This document shows positions 31,502 to 42,380 of a stretch of DNA of 64,000 nt, in pieces (position 1 is the stretch's first letter; each line of letters begins with the position of its first letter). Both the position numbers and the translations under genes were made by a program. The stretch spans positions 62,001-126,000 of the forward strand of contig WOUO01000009.1 of NCBI GenBank assembly GCA_017139535.1. Direction: 5' to 3'. Source of the DNA: Trichocladium uniseriatum (Eukaryota > Ascomycota > Sordariomycetes > Sordariales > Chaetomiaceae). A model generated the notes under the pieces. It did not search any database. It had not been told where the DNA came from and saw only the letters and a program-made list of their open reading frames with translations.

Positions 31502-32576
31502 TCAGATACGTGCAACGCGGCCCTTCTCAATCATCGCCACCCGCCGCCGATGGGCCTCTCGGAAGTTGTACCGCGCATACGTGCCGGCACCGTAGGCTGC
31601 CAGGCCGAGGACCAGCCAGATGCTGGTGATGATGAGGCCGATGGGGAAGATGAGAATCTGGACGCCCGGAAGGACAAAGGCGATGGTGCCGTTCTTGAGG
31701 GCCGCCATGTCCTCCTCCACCGAGAGCGCCGCCATGCTGAAGTTGCTCATGATCTTCTCTGAGAACTCGCCCGTGACAAACGCCGCTTCGTTGGACGACA
31801 CGTTGGTGGTGACCGTCTTGCCATCGCCGTTGGTTGCTTTGAGCGTGACGACGGGCATGATGAGTGCTTGGAGTTGGGCTCTGCGAGAGAGAATTAGCTA
31901 AATGCACGTTGCTTGGCAGGCTTTTTGGTTTTGCTTACGCGTCGACTTGGTCAGACATGCGGTCCTTATCGACCTGGCCGAGGAAGAGATACGATTGGAG
32001 TAGCTTGAGGCCGTCGTCTTCGCCATCGTCTTCGCCATCGCCGTCGCTGTCGTCGCCGTTGTCCTGTCGGGTCGAAAGGCCATTGTCCGTCTCGCCCATC
32101 GACTTGACTTCGGTGACCGAGGCCCCATTGTACGAGAGCTCGACTTCGATGTTTTCTTGTGGAATTCCTTGGAAGTCGCTCGTCGGTTCGCTCACTTGGA
32201 ATAACCTCAAGTCGGCCTCGAACGTCCCCGTGCTGTTGTTGAGGATCGGCAAGTTATAGCACACACAGGTGCCAGACGGATTCGATGCCACGGGCAGGTT
32301 TCTGAGAGCCTCTCGGCAGGCCTTGTTCGCCATGTCGTTCCAGGCTTCCACGTCGAGGTTTCCGTCGGCGTTGACCGGTGCGCTGCCACCATCCAACCCC
32401 GTTGACTGTCTGGCTTGCACGTATCCCCGGACCATGAGGCTTCCCTTGGCAATATCGTGTAATCTCCGCTCCACCGACGGACTGTTGCGTGCCAGACCAT
32501 CCACCACGAGATCTCCAATTCCAGCTTCTGCCCCTATCGCCAGGAGAGAGGCCAGAAGCGTCCTTTGCCAAAGCAT
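31502..32576 (-). CDS. Secretory-pathway single-pass membrane protein of unknown function (2 exons, 338 aa)
   Basis: Exons 32576..31939 and 31880..31502 flank a 58-nt intron (GTAAGC...CGCAG). A signal peptide (MLWQRTLLASLLAIGAEA) precedes a luminal or extracellular domain with a CVCYNLP motif, an N-glycosylation site (LNNSTG) and a strand-rich stretch (FEADLRLFQVSEPT...IEVELSYNGASVTEV). An acidic DGDGEDDGEDDG spacer follows. The C-terminal part has one strong membrane helix (LPGVQILIFPIGLIITSIWLVLGLAAYG) and a basic cytoplasmic tail. The topology is type I. The pattern looks conserved, but I do not know its role. Confidence 0.82.
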
Positions 32577-34788
32577 TTTGTGACTGTGTCTGCGGTTCCA
32601 CCTCTTGCCCGTGTATTAAAATGTTGGCCTACCCAACCCTCCCAAGAATTACCTGGCCTTTAGTCAAGCGTCGAGCAATTCGATTCGATAAATGGATTAC
32701 AGAAGTGGTAACGAAAAAGGTTGTCCTGTCCTGTCACCAGCACACCAGCCCCGCAAGCAGGTGGTCAACCAAAAGGGTCTCAGAGAGCGTGATCGAAGAG
32801 AAACGGGACCCGCCCGGCGAAGGGTACGATGTCGTGTTTTGTTTCCCTGCAGTCGAGGGTGAGGACGTAGAACGCCACTCTCGAGGGATGGCCGGAGAAG
32901 AAGAAAAGGAAAGAGAGAAGGCCCGAAGGGTTGCTAAGGGCGGAACGAAGTGATTAAGCAGTGATTGGAAGAAACGAAAGGCTGCCTGAGCGGGTAGAAG
33001 AGAATTATGCGAGGCAGATCAGGAAGATCAGGAACCTGACTCGGAGGATGTGACGGCAGGGATAATGGAGGGAGACTTTGGGGGGAGCATGACGGTGACA
33101 AAAGGGGGAAGGGGGGGATATCTAAGATGCAAGAGGCGGCCTAGGCCCTCGGGATGCACGGCATCTCTTGGCTTGGAGAACGGGGGGCAAAGACGGGGAT
33201 GGGATGGTGGCACATGGCAGGGGATATGTGATGGAAGTAGGCATTTGACCAATGGTGTCAGGCAACTGGGGGCCTGAGAAGCTGGCAAGCAAAACCTTGA
33301 GTGCCGGGAAGTGGTGCGACAGTGGGCGACTTGTGGGGCAATCTAAGGGTTGAGGCTCTGGCGGGAGGAAGGGGTCGAGCGGGACCTGACACGGCAATCG
33401 GACAGTTCGCCTCGCTCGCCAGTAAAAAACGAGCAAAATCTCGTGTCGGACGACATTTTGGCGGGGATGGGGAGATTTGTGGAAGGCTTTGTGTGATCAC
33501 CTCACAAGGATTGCAATGGGATGCAACGGCTTGCAGCAGCTTGGGCAGCGCGGTGCGGACGCGGTGTCGGATCGACGTTTGAGGGAACAGAGCGAGCCGG
33601 AGGTGGTCTGGTCTTGTCCAGGGTCTGCGGCACAAGCTGTTCCACATTGCCCCGCCATTGGCCCGGAGACGCCAAGGCCTAGGCCTGGGGTTCGAAGCGA
33701 GCCAGGAGATGGGACGAGGGCCTGCCATTGAGGCTTGAAGACCAATCGAACTGGGGAATACGAAGTCCAAAGAGAAAGAACAACGGGTTTGTTGTTGAGG
33801 AGATTTTCGAACTGTGAGTCAAAAGAGTTTTCCCCGACCTGCGTGGTCCAAGTCAAAGAAAAATCGAGAATGGTTGAAGGCCGCTGCCCCACACTTCCCC
33901 ACTGGTCCGACTTTTCTGTGACTGCCAAGGCGACCTCTTCTGAAGTGCAAGTGCATGCATGCCAGCTGTCCACCAGGGAAAGTCCGGTCACAATGGTCGA
34001 AAAGGCAAATCGTTTGCTGCATGACGAGTAGTTTGGGAAGAAGGGTTCTTGGGACCCGAAGCTGCTCCGTAGAGTTGGAAAATCCAGCCCTGCCTGAGCG
34101 GCTGAGGTTCGCGACTTCCTTCTCCAGCGCCCGGCGATCTGAGACAGGGGTCGAAACCGCTTCTTGGCGGCTTGGCGGGCAGTTCCCGCACACACACAAT
34201 CGAAGCCGATTTGACCCCCATTTTTATTTTCCGGCGGCGCCAAAACTCCCCTCAACCAATCGATGGAATGATCGACGTGACACTTCAACCACCTTCCGCT
34301 CTTCCAGGCTCCGTCGCCAAGGCGGGATGACCGGGCGCTTAACCTTTGATCATCCGACTTGCCATCATCAAGTGCACAATTCCGCCGTTGGGCCAGTCAC
34401 CACACAGCTTGCTGTCGTGCATTGCTGCCGCTGCTAACTGCCGACTGCCGTGATGCACTACGCAGGCCAGTGCAGCTGACGATCGGCTCAAATTTGGCGC
34501 TCGCATGCTGTCATCGGACCACGTTGTTTCTTTGGTCGGCCTGAGCATGCGGCCTGGCAGGCGTCCGGCGGCACAGGAGCTTGGGATTATCGCGGTTGTG
34601 CGGCCATGGATCCACTCTCCTCGGGTCACATTGACGTCCGCGCTACCAGAAGGAAGGGCTGCTTGGGATCCGATCTGAGTCTGAACGGGTTGGAATGAAA
34701 TGAACTTGAGCATAACAAGATTGCTAAACTGTGACTTCTCTCTAGGTATCCGGTATATCCCAAACCATTGCATTCCCAACTCGAAGCT
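32577..34788. other. Long gene-free region
   Basis: About 2.2 kb. Several overlapping frames (33258..33770, 33497..34288, both -) have random-looking composition and no domain. The stretch contains the promoter of the membrane protein gene and the 3' side of the alternative oxidase gene. Confidence 0.45.
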
Positions 34789-36041
34789 TCATCTGCCCAC
34801 GACTTCTTCTCTCTCCAGCCCCGCTGGCTTGATGGCAGCGAGTTCCATGTGGCTGTCGGTGGACCCATACTCAATAAACGGGTTCCGATCCGACACCTGA
34901 TCCAGGTTGCCAAGCGTGTGGTTCACGCCTCGGTGGGACGCCTCGTCGGCCTACCTAGATTTCAGTAACCCGCCAGAGCAGGGGTGAGGGGAGGGTAACT
35001 CACTCTGATATACAGAATCAACGTCTTCATATCCCTCTTACCCTCGGGTATATTCCAATACGTGACCGCAATCTCAGGAATCTTGAACCCGGGATCCGTC
35101 CACTGCGGCAGCAACCCCTTGTCCAAGTCCTCAAGGCAGCGCGTGTATGTGTGGACGGCTTCCTCCTCGAGATACCCGACGAACCGATGGCACAGCCTCG
35201 GCGACATGAGGTAAGAGATGAACATGGTGTTGTAGAAGACGCCCTGTGCGGCAAACACCATGAAGCGCATCAACAACCCGGGCTTGTACATGTCGAGGAA
35301 AGTGAGTAGGTGCATGCGCTCGTTGTACGACTCTTCGAGGAGCGTCTTGATCCAGCCTTGGTCGGGCTGGAACCTCCGGATCGACTGTAGGTGGCGGAGG
35401 GTACCGGCCACAATGCCGGGGATGCCGGCTAGGGTTTCTAGGAAGATGAAGCGTACCATCTGTTATTATTAGCGAGGGCTGGGGGTCGGGGGGGTCTGGG
35501 GGCCTGGGGTGGACGTTTATTCGGTAAAAGCTCACCCATTGAGACTCTGTCATGGGCTTGTAAACTGTTACTGCAGTCCCAGAGTTCTCGCTATCAACCT
35601 TTGGCGGTGGGCTCATGCCAGTGACAAAGTCCATTGCCCATCTGAGACAATCAGTCAGTCCAGGGATCGTGGCATTCGATCAATAAGAGTGGAAACTGAC
35701 CGGCAGATTCGGATAGCCCGCCAGGCGACCTTATCTCCCAGAGTCCGTGGTATCCGATGGCTCGTCACCACCCCACGCACCACCTCATCGTTCCAGCCCT
35801 TGTGTGGCCAGGTCAGGTGCAAGGTACTTGAACCAAAGGCTGCTGTCTGCTTGGCTGGGAGGGTTTCTTGCTTTTGGGCTGCGGGTCTGGTGACGAAGCG
35901 GACTTGGAGTTGAGATGTCCCCAAAGACCTTGGTGCCGTTGTTGGTATAGTAAAGAGAAGTGGCCGTCGTTGTTGATGGGAACAAGGGGCATGCTCGGGC
36001 TGCCGCGGGAGCTTGCAGTGACTTCTGAAACGGTATGCCAT
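34789..36041 (-). CDS. AOX: Mitochondrial alternative oxidase (4 exons, 354 aa)
   Basis: Exons are 36041..35701, 35641..35536, 35459..35004 and 34950..34789. Introns of 59, 76 and 53 nt all have GT...AG ends and consistent phase. The last exon is too short to stand out alone but continues the family sequence exactly (ADEASHRGVNHTLGNLDQ). The N-terminus is Arg/Ser/Pro-rich with almost no acidic residue, a mitochondrial presequence. The di-iron ligands are present: E157 (FLETL), E196 and H199 (NERMH), E247/248 (LEEEAVH), E304 and H307 (ADEASH). The enzyme sits on the matrix face of the inner membrane, oxidises ubiquinol and reduces oxygen to water, bypassing complexes III and IV. Length is normal and no key residue is missing. 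Confidence 0.97.
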
Positions 36042-36279
36042 CGCGGTTCAACTGGTGGTTTCTGGACTGGCTTGTGTGACTTTGGGATGCGGTTCATGGA
36101 CAACTCTGGGGAATTATCCTGGAGGTCATTGCTTTATATTTTACTTCAATTACAGGTACTCTGCTAGTGCTGTCTGGCGTGCCCGGCTCTCGGTCAAAAG
36201 CTCCAACCGCGAGCAAGGCAGCCAGCCAACTGTATCCGGTAACGGAACTCTCATTATCACTTGAGTCATTGGAGTTTGT

Positions 36280-36291
36280 CGGCTGAACCGG
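36280..36291 (+). promoter_or_regulatory. CGG-N6-CGG direct repeat in the alternative oxidase promoter
   Basis: CGGCTGAACCGG lies about 240 bp upstream of the alternative oxidase start and could bind a zinc-cluster factor. An inverted copy of its CCCGGTTC half occurs at 36353..36360. Confidence 0.3.
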
Positions 36292-36343
36292 GTATGAGAG
36301 TGGACGAGCGAGACGAAAATGGCTCGGGTTGGCTGTCGAATGG

Positions 36344-36356
36344 CCGAAAACACCCG
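36344..36356 (-). promoter_or_regulatory. Candidate alternative-oxidase induction motif (CGG-N7-CGG)
   Basis: On the sense strand of the alternative oxidase gene this reads CGG, seven bases, CGG, about 303 bp upstream of the ATG. Two CGG triplets separated by 7 bp is the form reported for the Neurospora aod-1 induction motif bound by zinc-cluster regulators. Spacing and position fit; binding is inferred. Confidence 0.45.
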
Positions 36357-37900
36357 GTTCGTACGAAGTATTGACATGTGGTGCCTTCAGCCCACGCACA
36401 TAGCTGTCTTGAGGCAGCCCGGCAACTCGAATAGAAAGCAGATGACGACAAATCGGTGTGGGGTTGATTTCTCTGTCGAGAATAGAGTGGTGTGGGGCGT
36501 CAATTCCTCGCATGTGAAGCTTGTCGGCTACGGGTCGGGTGCACGAGAAGTCCAGTGCCAAGATGGTAGACACCCATGTGATTGTCAGAGTGTGCGTCAC
36601 CAAGAAGTTAGGATGTCTTTTTTTTAAAAGATAAAAACGCTGCTTCAAACTCATAAATAATTGCTGGAATAGGCCAGAGGCGTCATTATGGGTGGCATGT
36701 TTGCATAGGCAGAATATGATTAATGGGCTCCGTATGTTGGATTCGTCCCTCTACCACGATGCAGCGACGAATGTCAGTCAAAGGAATTTGATTTCGCTAC
36801 TGGGCATGATTTGACGATCCTTTGAACTTGAAAGTCCGCTTCAGTGCTTCCAGGTGTTGCATACCAGGCACAATTATCTAGGTAATGATTGGTAGTGGTT
36901 ATCTACATTTTGTAAGGAGGAAGCAGGACTGTTGAAACTGATGTAGTTGGTTAAGTACATGCAAATTTAAAAATGAAACGCGGCTATATAAACATGATAG
37001 TAATGCCTATCGGCTCAAGTTAGCATAATGAATATTCCCGAACTTAGAAGGCACTTAGAACTTACAATCGCTTTGTTCGGACAGTTCTAGGATCCTGTTT
37101 GTCAGGTGTACTGGGAAGAATCAAACAAAGCAGGGAAATCAGTTGCTTGAAGAATGCTGATATTGCTCCATAGTGCTCGCCCAGTTCGGGGGAGCTTGAG
37201 GGCCGAAGTTCGACCTGTCAACATCATGGAAATTACCCGGCTACCATACCTGCTTAGTATTTTTGTTTGAACTATGATTTTTCAAAGCGGTGCACAGCGT
37301 CAGTGTGTTGCTGATTCTCACATACAGGTAGGCAGCTTTAACGTGGCTCACATCTGCATTCCAAGGACTGAATCAGAACATTAAACTGAAGGCCTTATGT
37401 TGGTGCTGGTGGCTTGGAACACAGCCTAGGAGCCTACAAGACCTCGGATCGTATTGGACTTGATTAAATGAAGCATTTAGATACCTGATAAATGCGTCAC
37501 ACATCCTCTCAGTTGCTTAGAGTTGTTATACAGTGCACGCCATCAGATCACCAGCTTGAACGTGCCTCCGCGTTCCTGTCGCGTTGACTTTCCCGACACG
37601 CTTTGCGGGCCTCTTCTCTGATCCTGAAGGGTAACTTATCTCCCGCCGATTTACTAAGATTCCTACGAGGCGGAATCACCTTTCGCTATCTAACAAACAA
37701 CAACCAGCAAAGCAGTTTGTTTCCCCCAAAATCGGCACCGCCATCAAAAGTCGATTCGGTTCAAGTTTGCTACTAGTCCTACAACCACATTTTATTACCT
37801 TGGCCAGCCGGTCTATTTGATCTCATCATTTCTAATGGGAAGCTTAAGCAGGCACTTTGATCTACTGACTGATCAGCTAAAGTTTTGATCATCTCTCTGA

Positions 37901-38798
37901 ATGATCGAGCAGTTCATGGTCGTCTCAAGAACAACGTACGACTTGAAAATTCGCCAGCTGACAAGACGTTTCCATCAACTTCGAGCTCTCGCCAATCTTT
38001 ACAAATGTAAGCGGGTTTTCTTTACTTGATATTGCATTGGCTTGGGTCAGAATCGTCCCGAATTTCCTGCAACTTCTAATGACCTCGACAGATTTAATAT
38101 CCATCCAGACCCAACCGATGATGATATACCCAAACAAAACAATGAACAAAAAGCAGCTCTCGACAGACCCGCCGCAACCTACCGCCACCACAAGCATCAC
38201 CGTCTCTACGAAACCAACCCACCGAACCCGCCAGGCATCAACCTACACCCGCGGTTCCGGCCCGCCACTGCCCACCCTCTCCCTCCTCCCGCCGCAGAAC
38301 CCCACAACCGGCTACATCATCGACAAATCCAAATTCAACCGGCGCCTTCCCAGCGGCGAAACCCAACTAATCGTGGGCTACTACGTCGGATACACCGATG
38401 GACGACCGGCCAGCCGCGCGCTGGTGCCGTATTCTGAGATTCTGCAGCACGTGTCGCCGAGGGAGCTGGAGACGTTTGAGGAGCGTGTGAGCGAGATGCA
38501 GGCGGAGAATAAGCAGGAAGTGGAGGAGGAGAGGAAGAAGAAGGCGGAGGAAAAGCGGAAGAAGGCGGAGGAGAAGTGGAAGAAGGAGGTTGAGGGCGGG
38601 AAAATGAAGGGGAGGGTGACGCGGGGGATGAGAAAGCGGATTGGGGTTGGGGTGGAGGAGTTGGAGAAGTTAATGGCGACGGAGAGTGCTGGGAGGAGGG
38701 AGGTTGAGTTGGGGGGGATGGCAGGGAAGATGGCGGCGAAGATGACGGGGAAGATGGCGCGGGGGATGAGGAACCGGATCGGGGTAGAGGTGAAGTAG
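37901..38798 (+). CDS. Lysine-rich hypothetical protein (probably 2 exons, 270 aa)
   Basis: Proposed exons 37901..38006 and 38092..38798. The 85-nt intron has a GTAAGC donor, a CTAAT branch and a CGACAG acceptor, and joins an open first exon (MIEQFMVVSRTTYDLKIRQL) in frame. If the first exon is wrong, translation could start at 38079. After a Pro/Thr-rich linker comes a short conserved-looking block (QLIVGYYVGYTDGRPASRALVPYSEIL), then a K/E-rich helix, and then two related basic segments (RGMRKRIGVGVEE and RGMRNRIGVEVK). No known family. Confidence 0.5.
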
Positions 38799-39783
38799 AT
38801 GGAGCGGTTTATGGCGGTGGAGTGCAGTGGGAATGGCAAGATTTGATGTTGAGAGGGAGTCTTGTTTTGGGGTCTGGACGGCGAAGGATTAGGAAAGGAC
38901 GTGTGGAGATATTGTGGTTTGTTACGGCCTGGCACACGCGGATTAGAGGTCTTTTTTCAGTGGTTGTCAACGGCAAGCAATAGTGTTATCGTTAATTAAT
39001 ACATGCTTTTAATTAACAAACTGCAAGCTTAATGCCCTACCTAATTCGGGGCTTTACAGCAAAATTAGAACGGAGCCTGGGTTGGGACGCTGGGCAAGCG
39101 CTTGGTAGAGTATGTCCCTTGGGAATTTGCAGCCGCGCTCGCTCGGGCAGTGAACTTGACGGATACTAACCATGTCATCAGCGCCACTGTAACGCTCACC
39201 GGACGTCTTCGACATAGATGCTATAGCCCGTTCAGCCACAATTCGATCGGGGAGCAAATGGGGAGGGCCAGAATCGTTGTCGATTATCGATAGCTGGGAA
39301 AAAAGGAGCTGGGGATGTAACTACAAGTAAGACTAGTCGACTAGCACCAACACGAACCAAAGATCCAAATTCATAAAAATTCATATATTCCCATTAAGCT
39401 CATTCTCATACCCAATGCCTAATCACCGGCCCAGCGCCAGTCACCCCCCGTTTACGAACCGACCCCAAGTCATGAAGCCGAATCGTCACTCATCCCGGAT
39501 AACATGCGCCCGCTATGCTAATACCCGCCGCCCATGCGTATTATGACAAAAGAAAAGCTGAAATGCAGAAGTCTAGGCCGTCAAACCAAACACAGCAATC
39601 TGTATGGAGTAATACAACGAAGGAGAAGACTTTTGGTACGCCGTGACCCGTTCCCAGCCCACCCACCCCGGGCCACGGCAGCACAGTGAAAAAAAAAAAA
39701 AAAAGGAAAGAAAAGAAAAAAGATAGACAAAAAGCAGTCAAAAGATGCCAGAGATGCTCAACTCGTCGCAATCACACAAACTC
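38799..39783. other. Convergent spacer
   Basis: About 985 bp between 3' ends, with a run of 16 A at about 39689 followed by further A-rich sequence. No gene supported. Confidence 0.45.
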
Positions 39784-42380
39784 TCAGTCATCATGCGGCC
39801 CATCGGTAGCCGCCTCGGACGCCGTCTGCGAAGCCATCAAGAAATGCTCGCGCTTGCTGCGCGTCGGGCTGCTGCCTCTGCTCTGGCCGGGCATAGACAG
39901 GGTGCGGGCGCGGCGCGAACCTGGGCGGGGGATGAGGCGTGACCGGGAGCGCTGCTCCTCGAGGGCGGGGCGGGCCTGCTCCTTGGAGATGACGAGACCC
40001 TGGGTGATGGACATGAGCTCGCCGCTCTCGACGGCGCACATGCTGGGCCAGACGACCAGCAAGATCTCGTCAGGATCGATTTCGCCCTCCATCATCTCGT
40101 CCTCGGGGCCATGCGTGGCACCGTCGTGGAAGGAGCGGTCGACTGCCGCGTCGGCGGCGCCCTGGGCGTTCTCTGAGGGCGCTTCGATCGTCTCGAGGCG
40201 GTCGTCGGCAATGGCCTCATCCGGATCGTCGGTCGTGTGCGGGACGCCGGCGTCGCGCTCAGCGGCCTCGGCAAACTCGGGCAGCTCGAGGACCTGCCAG
40301 TCGAAGTCGTCGTAGGGGGGGCCAAAGTAGGGCTCGATCTTCATGTTGGCCAGCTGGATGCGCATCCACTGCTCGCAGGCGAGCTTGCAGGCAGTCTCGA
40401 GCCCCGAGCAAAAGGCCTCAAACTGCAGCGCCGTGAGCAGGTGCTGCACCAGCCACGACACCTCGCGTACGACCATCTTGATGCGGCGCTGGCCCTGCTC
40501 GACCTGGCGCTCCGGCATCATCGATAGCAGCGTGGCGCGCATGTGGGCCTCGCGCGTCGGGTCCTCGTCCTCGAGCGCGCGCAGGAACTTGACCAGGTTC
40601 TCGTCGTCGTCGTCAAGTAGGTACACGGGGCGGAAGAGGTGTTTGTGCATGGCGCGCGAGAGCACGGCCAGCACGGCGCTGATGCGCATACCCTTGGCCG
40701 CAGGCGTGTTGGACTGCGGCAGCGGGATCTGGAGCTGCGTAGCATGCTTGAGATAGGGCGAGTTGCGCAGGTTGCTCCAGCATGAGGGGTCCGACAGGGT
40801 CTGCTCGTCAATGTCGGGCCGGAATGTGCCCTCGACCAGTGTCACGATTGTAGTCCAGATCTTGTCTAGGACGGTGACGCTGAAAAAGGTCAGTACATAG
40901 AACTGTTTTCAAGGATTGGTTCAAAAACTTACTAGGTGTCGTCGTTGTCAGTGTGCATCACAATACGGTACTGCTCGAGATCGGTGAGTTTCCCGGTCGT
41001 GACGCGAAGATTTTGCGTCGTGTCGTCCAGACGTGTCTGGAGATCTCGGCCGTGTGCTTCGGCATTGTCGGCGCGCTCACCCTCGGCCGTCAGCTTGCCA
41101 TGGAGATCCTCGATCTCGGCGTTCTTGTCCTCGACCGTCTGCTGGAGCGAGGTGATCTGCTCCTCGGCCGCCCGCAGCGACTCCTGCAGGCTCTCAATCT
41201 CGTTGTTCTTCTGGGCGACCGTCTCCTTGAGAGAGGCGATCTCCTGGTTCGCCGCCTCGAGATCCTCCTCAAGCTTCTTCTTCTCGGCCTCTAGGGTCTC
41301 AATCCTCTCCTTAAGCGAGGCAATCTCGGCCTCGTTGTCAGCCTTGACCTGCTCCAGGCCGGCCTTGGCCTCCTCGAGATCGGCAACGCTCCCCTTGAGA
41401 CCCTCGATCTCGGCCTCGTTGTTGGCCTTAACCTCCTCGAGACCCGTCTTGGCCTCGGTCAGGGCGGCGATCTCATCGGCGGCCTTAGCGGCAGCGTCGG
41501 CGGCGGCTTCCTCGCCCAGTCTCTTCTCCTCCTCGACGGCGGCCTTGGCAGCTTGCAGCTCAGCATACTCGTTGGCGGTTTTGGCCTCAAGTTCGGCATA
41601 CTCGTTGGCAGTCTTGGCCTCGAGCGCCGCGTACTCTTCGGCAGTCTTGGCCTCGAGCGCCGCGTACTCTTCGGCAGTCTTGGTCTCGAGCGCCGCGTAC
41701 TCTTCGGCAGTCTTGGCCTCAAGCTCAGCATAGGCGTTGGCGGTAGTGGCCTCGAGCTCGGCATAGGCATTGGAAGTGTTCGCTTGTAGTTCGGCATACT
41801 CGTTGGCCGCCTTCTCGGCAGCTTCGATGGCCCTCTGAATCTCCTCGTCGAGCTTCTTTTGCGTGTCCTCGAGGTCACCTTCTAACCTTGTCCTGGTGGC
41901 ACTAAGCTGGATAATCTCCTGCACCTTCTCCTGCACTAGCAGCTCGAGCTCCCGCTTCTCGTTCTGGATCTCGCTCTTTTGGTCCTCGAGGTCATTCCGG
42001 AACTTGCGGTACTCCTCGAGCACGACCTGGTGCGAACTCGAGAGCTTGTTGTTCTGCTCCTTGACGTAGAGGAACTCGCTGAAGACGTCGGCCACGAGCT
42101 TGTAGTTGGGATCCGACGTCAGGTCGCGGATGGCGCGGACCAGGCCATCGACCGCCTGGGTGGGGTCGGCGTCGACGTGAGAGCCCATGTTCGGCTTGGG
42201 CGCGGACGGCGTGGACGGCGCGGACGGCTGCCTGGGAGTGGTTGGCCTGGGAGTGGTCGGCCTTGGAGTGGTCGGCCTGGGAGTGGTATAAGAAGAGGAA
42301 TAGGGGGAACCGCGGACCTTGGCGGTAGCCAGCTTGGGCGGTTGCCGAGGGTTGTCAATGGGGAAGAGCGAGAGGGTCAA
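39784..42380 (-). CDS. Long coiled-coil protein with hendecad repeats and a C-terminal globular region (2 exons, 847 aa)
   Basis: Exons 42380..40933 and 40879..39784 flank a 53-nt intron (GTAAGT...TTTCAG) joined in phase. Residues 30-55 carry TTPRP repeats. About 80-150 is helical. About 190-280 holds eight tandem 11-residue repeats (consensus YAxLEAKTAxE), and about 280-480 is an uninterrupted E/K/L heptad coiled coil. Exon 2 encodes a folded helical region (KGMRISAVLAVLSRAMHKHLFRPVYLL, EVSWLVQHLLTALQFEAFCSGLETACKLACEQW) and an Arg/Ser-rich tail. A later start at Met 42188 is possible. The architecture suggests a structural or scaffold protein; no motor or known domain is seen. Confidence 0.85.
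41541..41804 (-). repeat. Eight tandem 33-bp units encoding 11-residue repeats
   Basis: Units run from NEYAELQANTS to NEYAELQAAKA without a gap (8 x 33 = 264 bp). Inner units differ at only one to three residues. Confidence 0.9.
42231..42290 (-). repeat. Four 15-bp units encoding TTPRP repeats
   Basis: The plus strand shows CCTGGGAGTGGTNGG four times with single-base changes. On the coding strand it gives TTPRP repeats near the N-terminus of the coiled-coil protein. Confidence 0.85.

Larger units (their letters stand above)
36042..37900. other. Alternative oxidase promoter and AT-richer gene-free region
   Basis: About 1.86 kb between the alternative oxidase gene (-) and the next + strand gene, so a divergent promoter. 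From about 36660 the sequence is AT-richer and has no frame worth calling. Confidence 0.5.

Noticed and set aside
33497..34288. A 263-codon minus-strand frame in the spacer before the alternative oxidase gene
   Set aside because: Random composition, no domain, no signal or helix pattern, and overlapped by equally long frames on the other strand.
36094..36654. A 186-codon minus-strand frame just upstream of the alternative oxidase
   Set aside because: Sits in the alternative oxidase promoter and leader and shows no domain; the oxidase has its own good start with a presequence.
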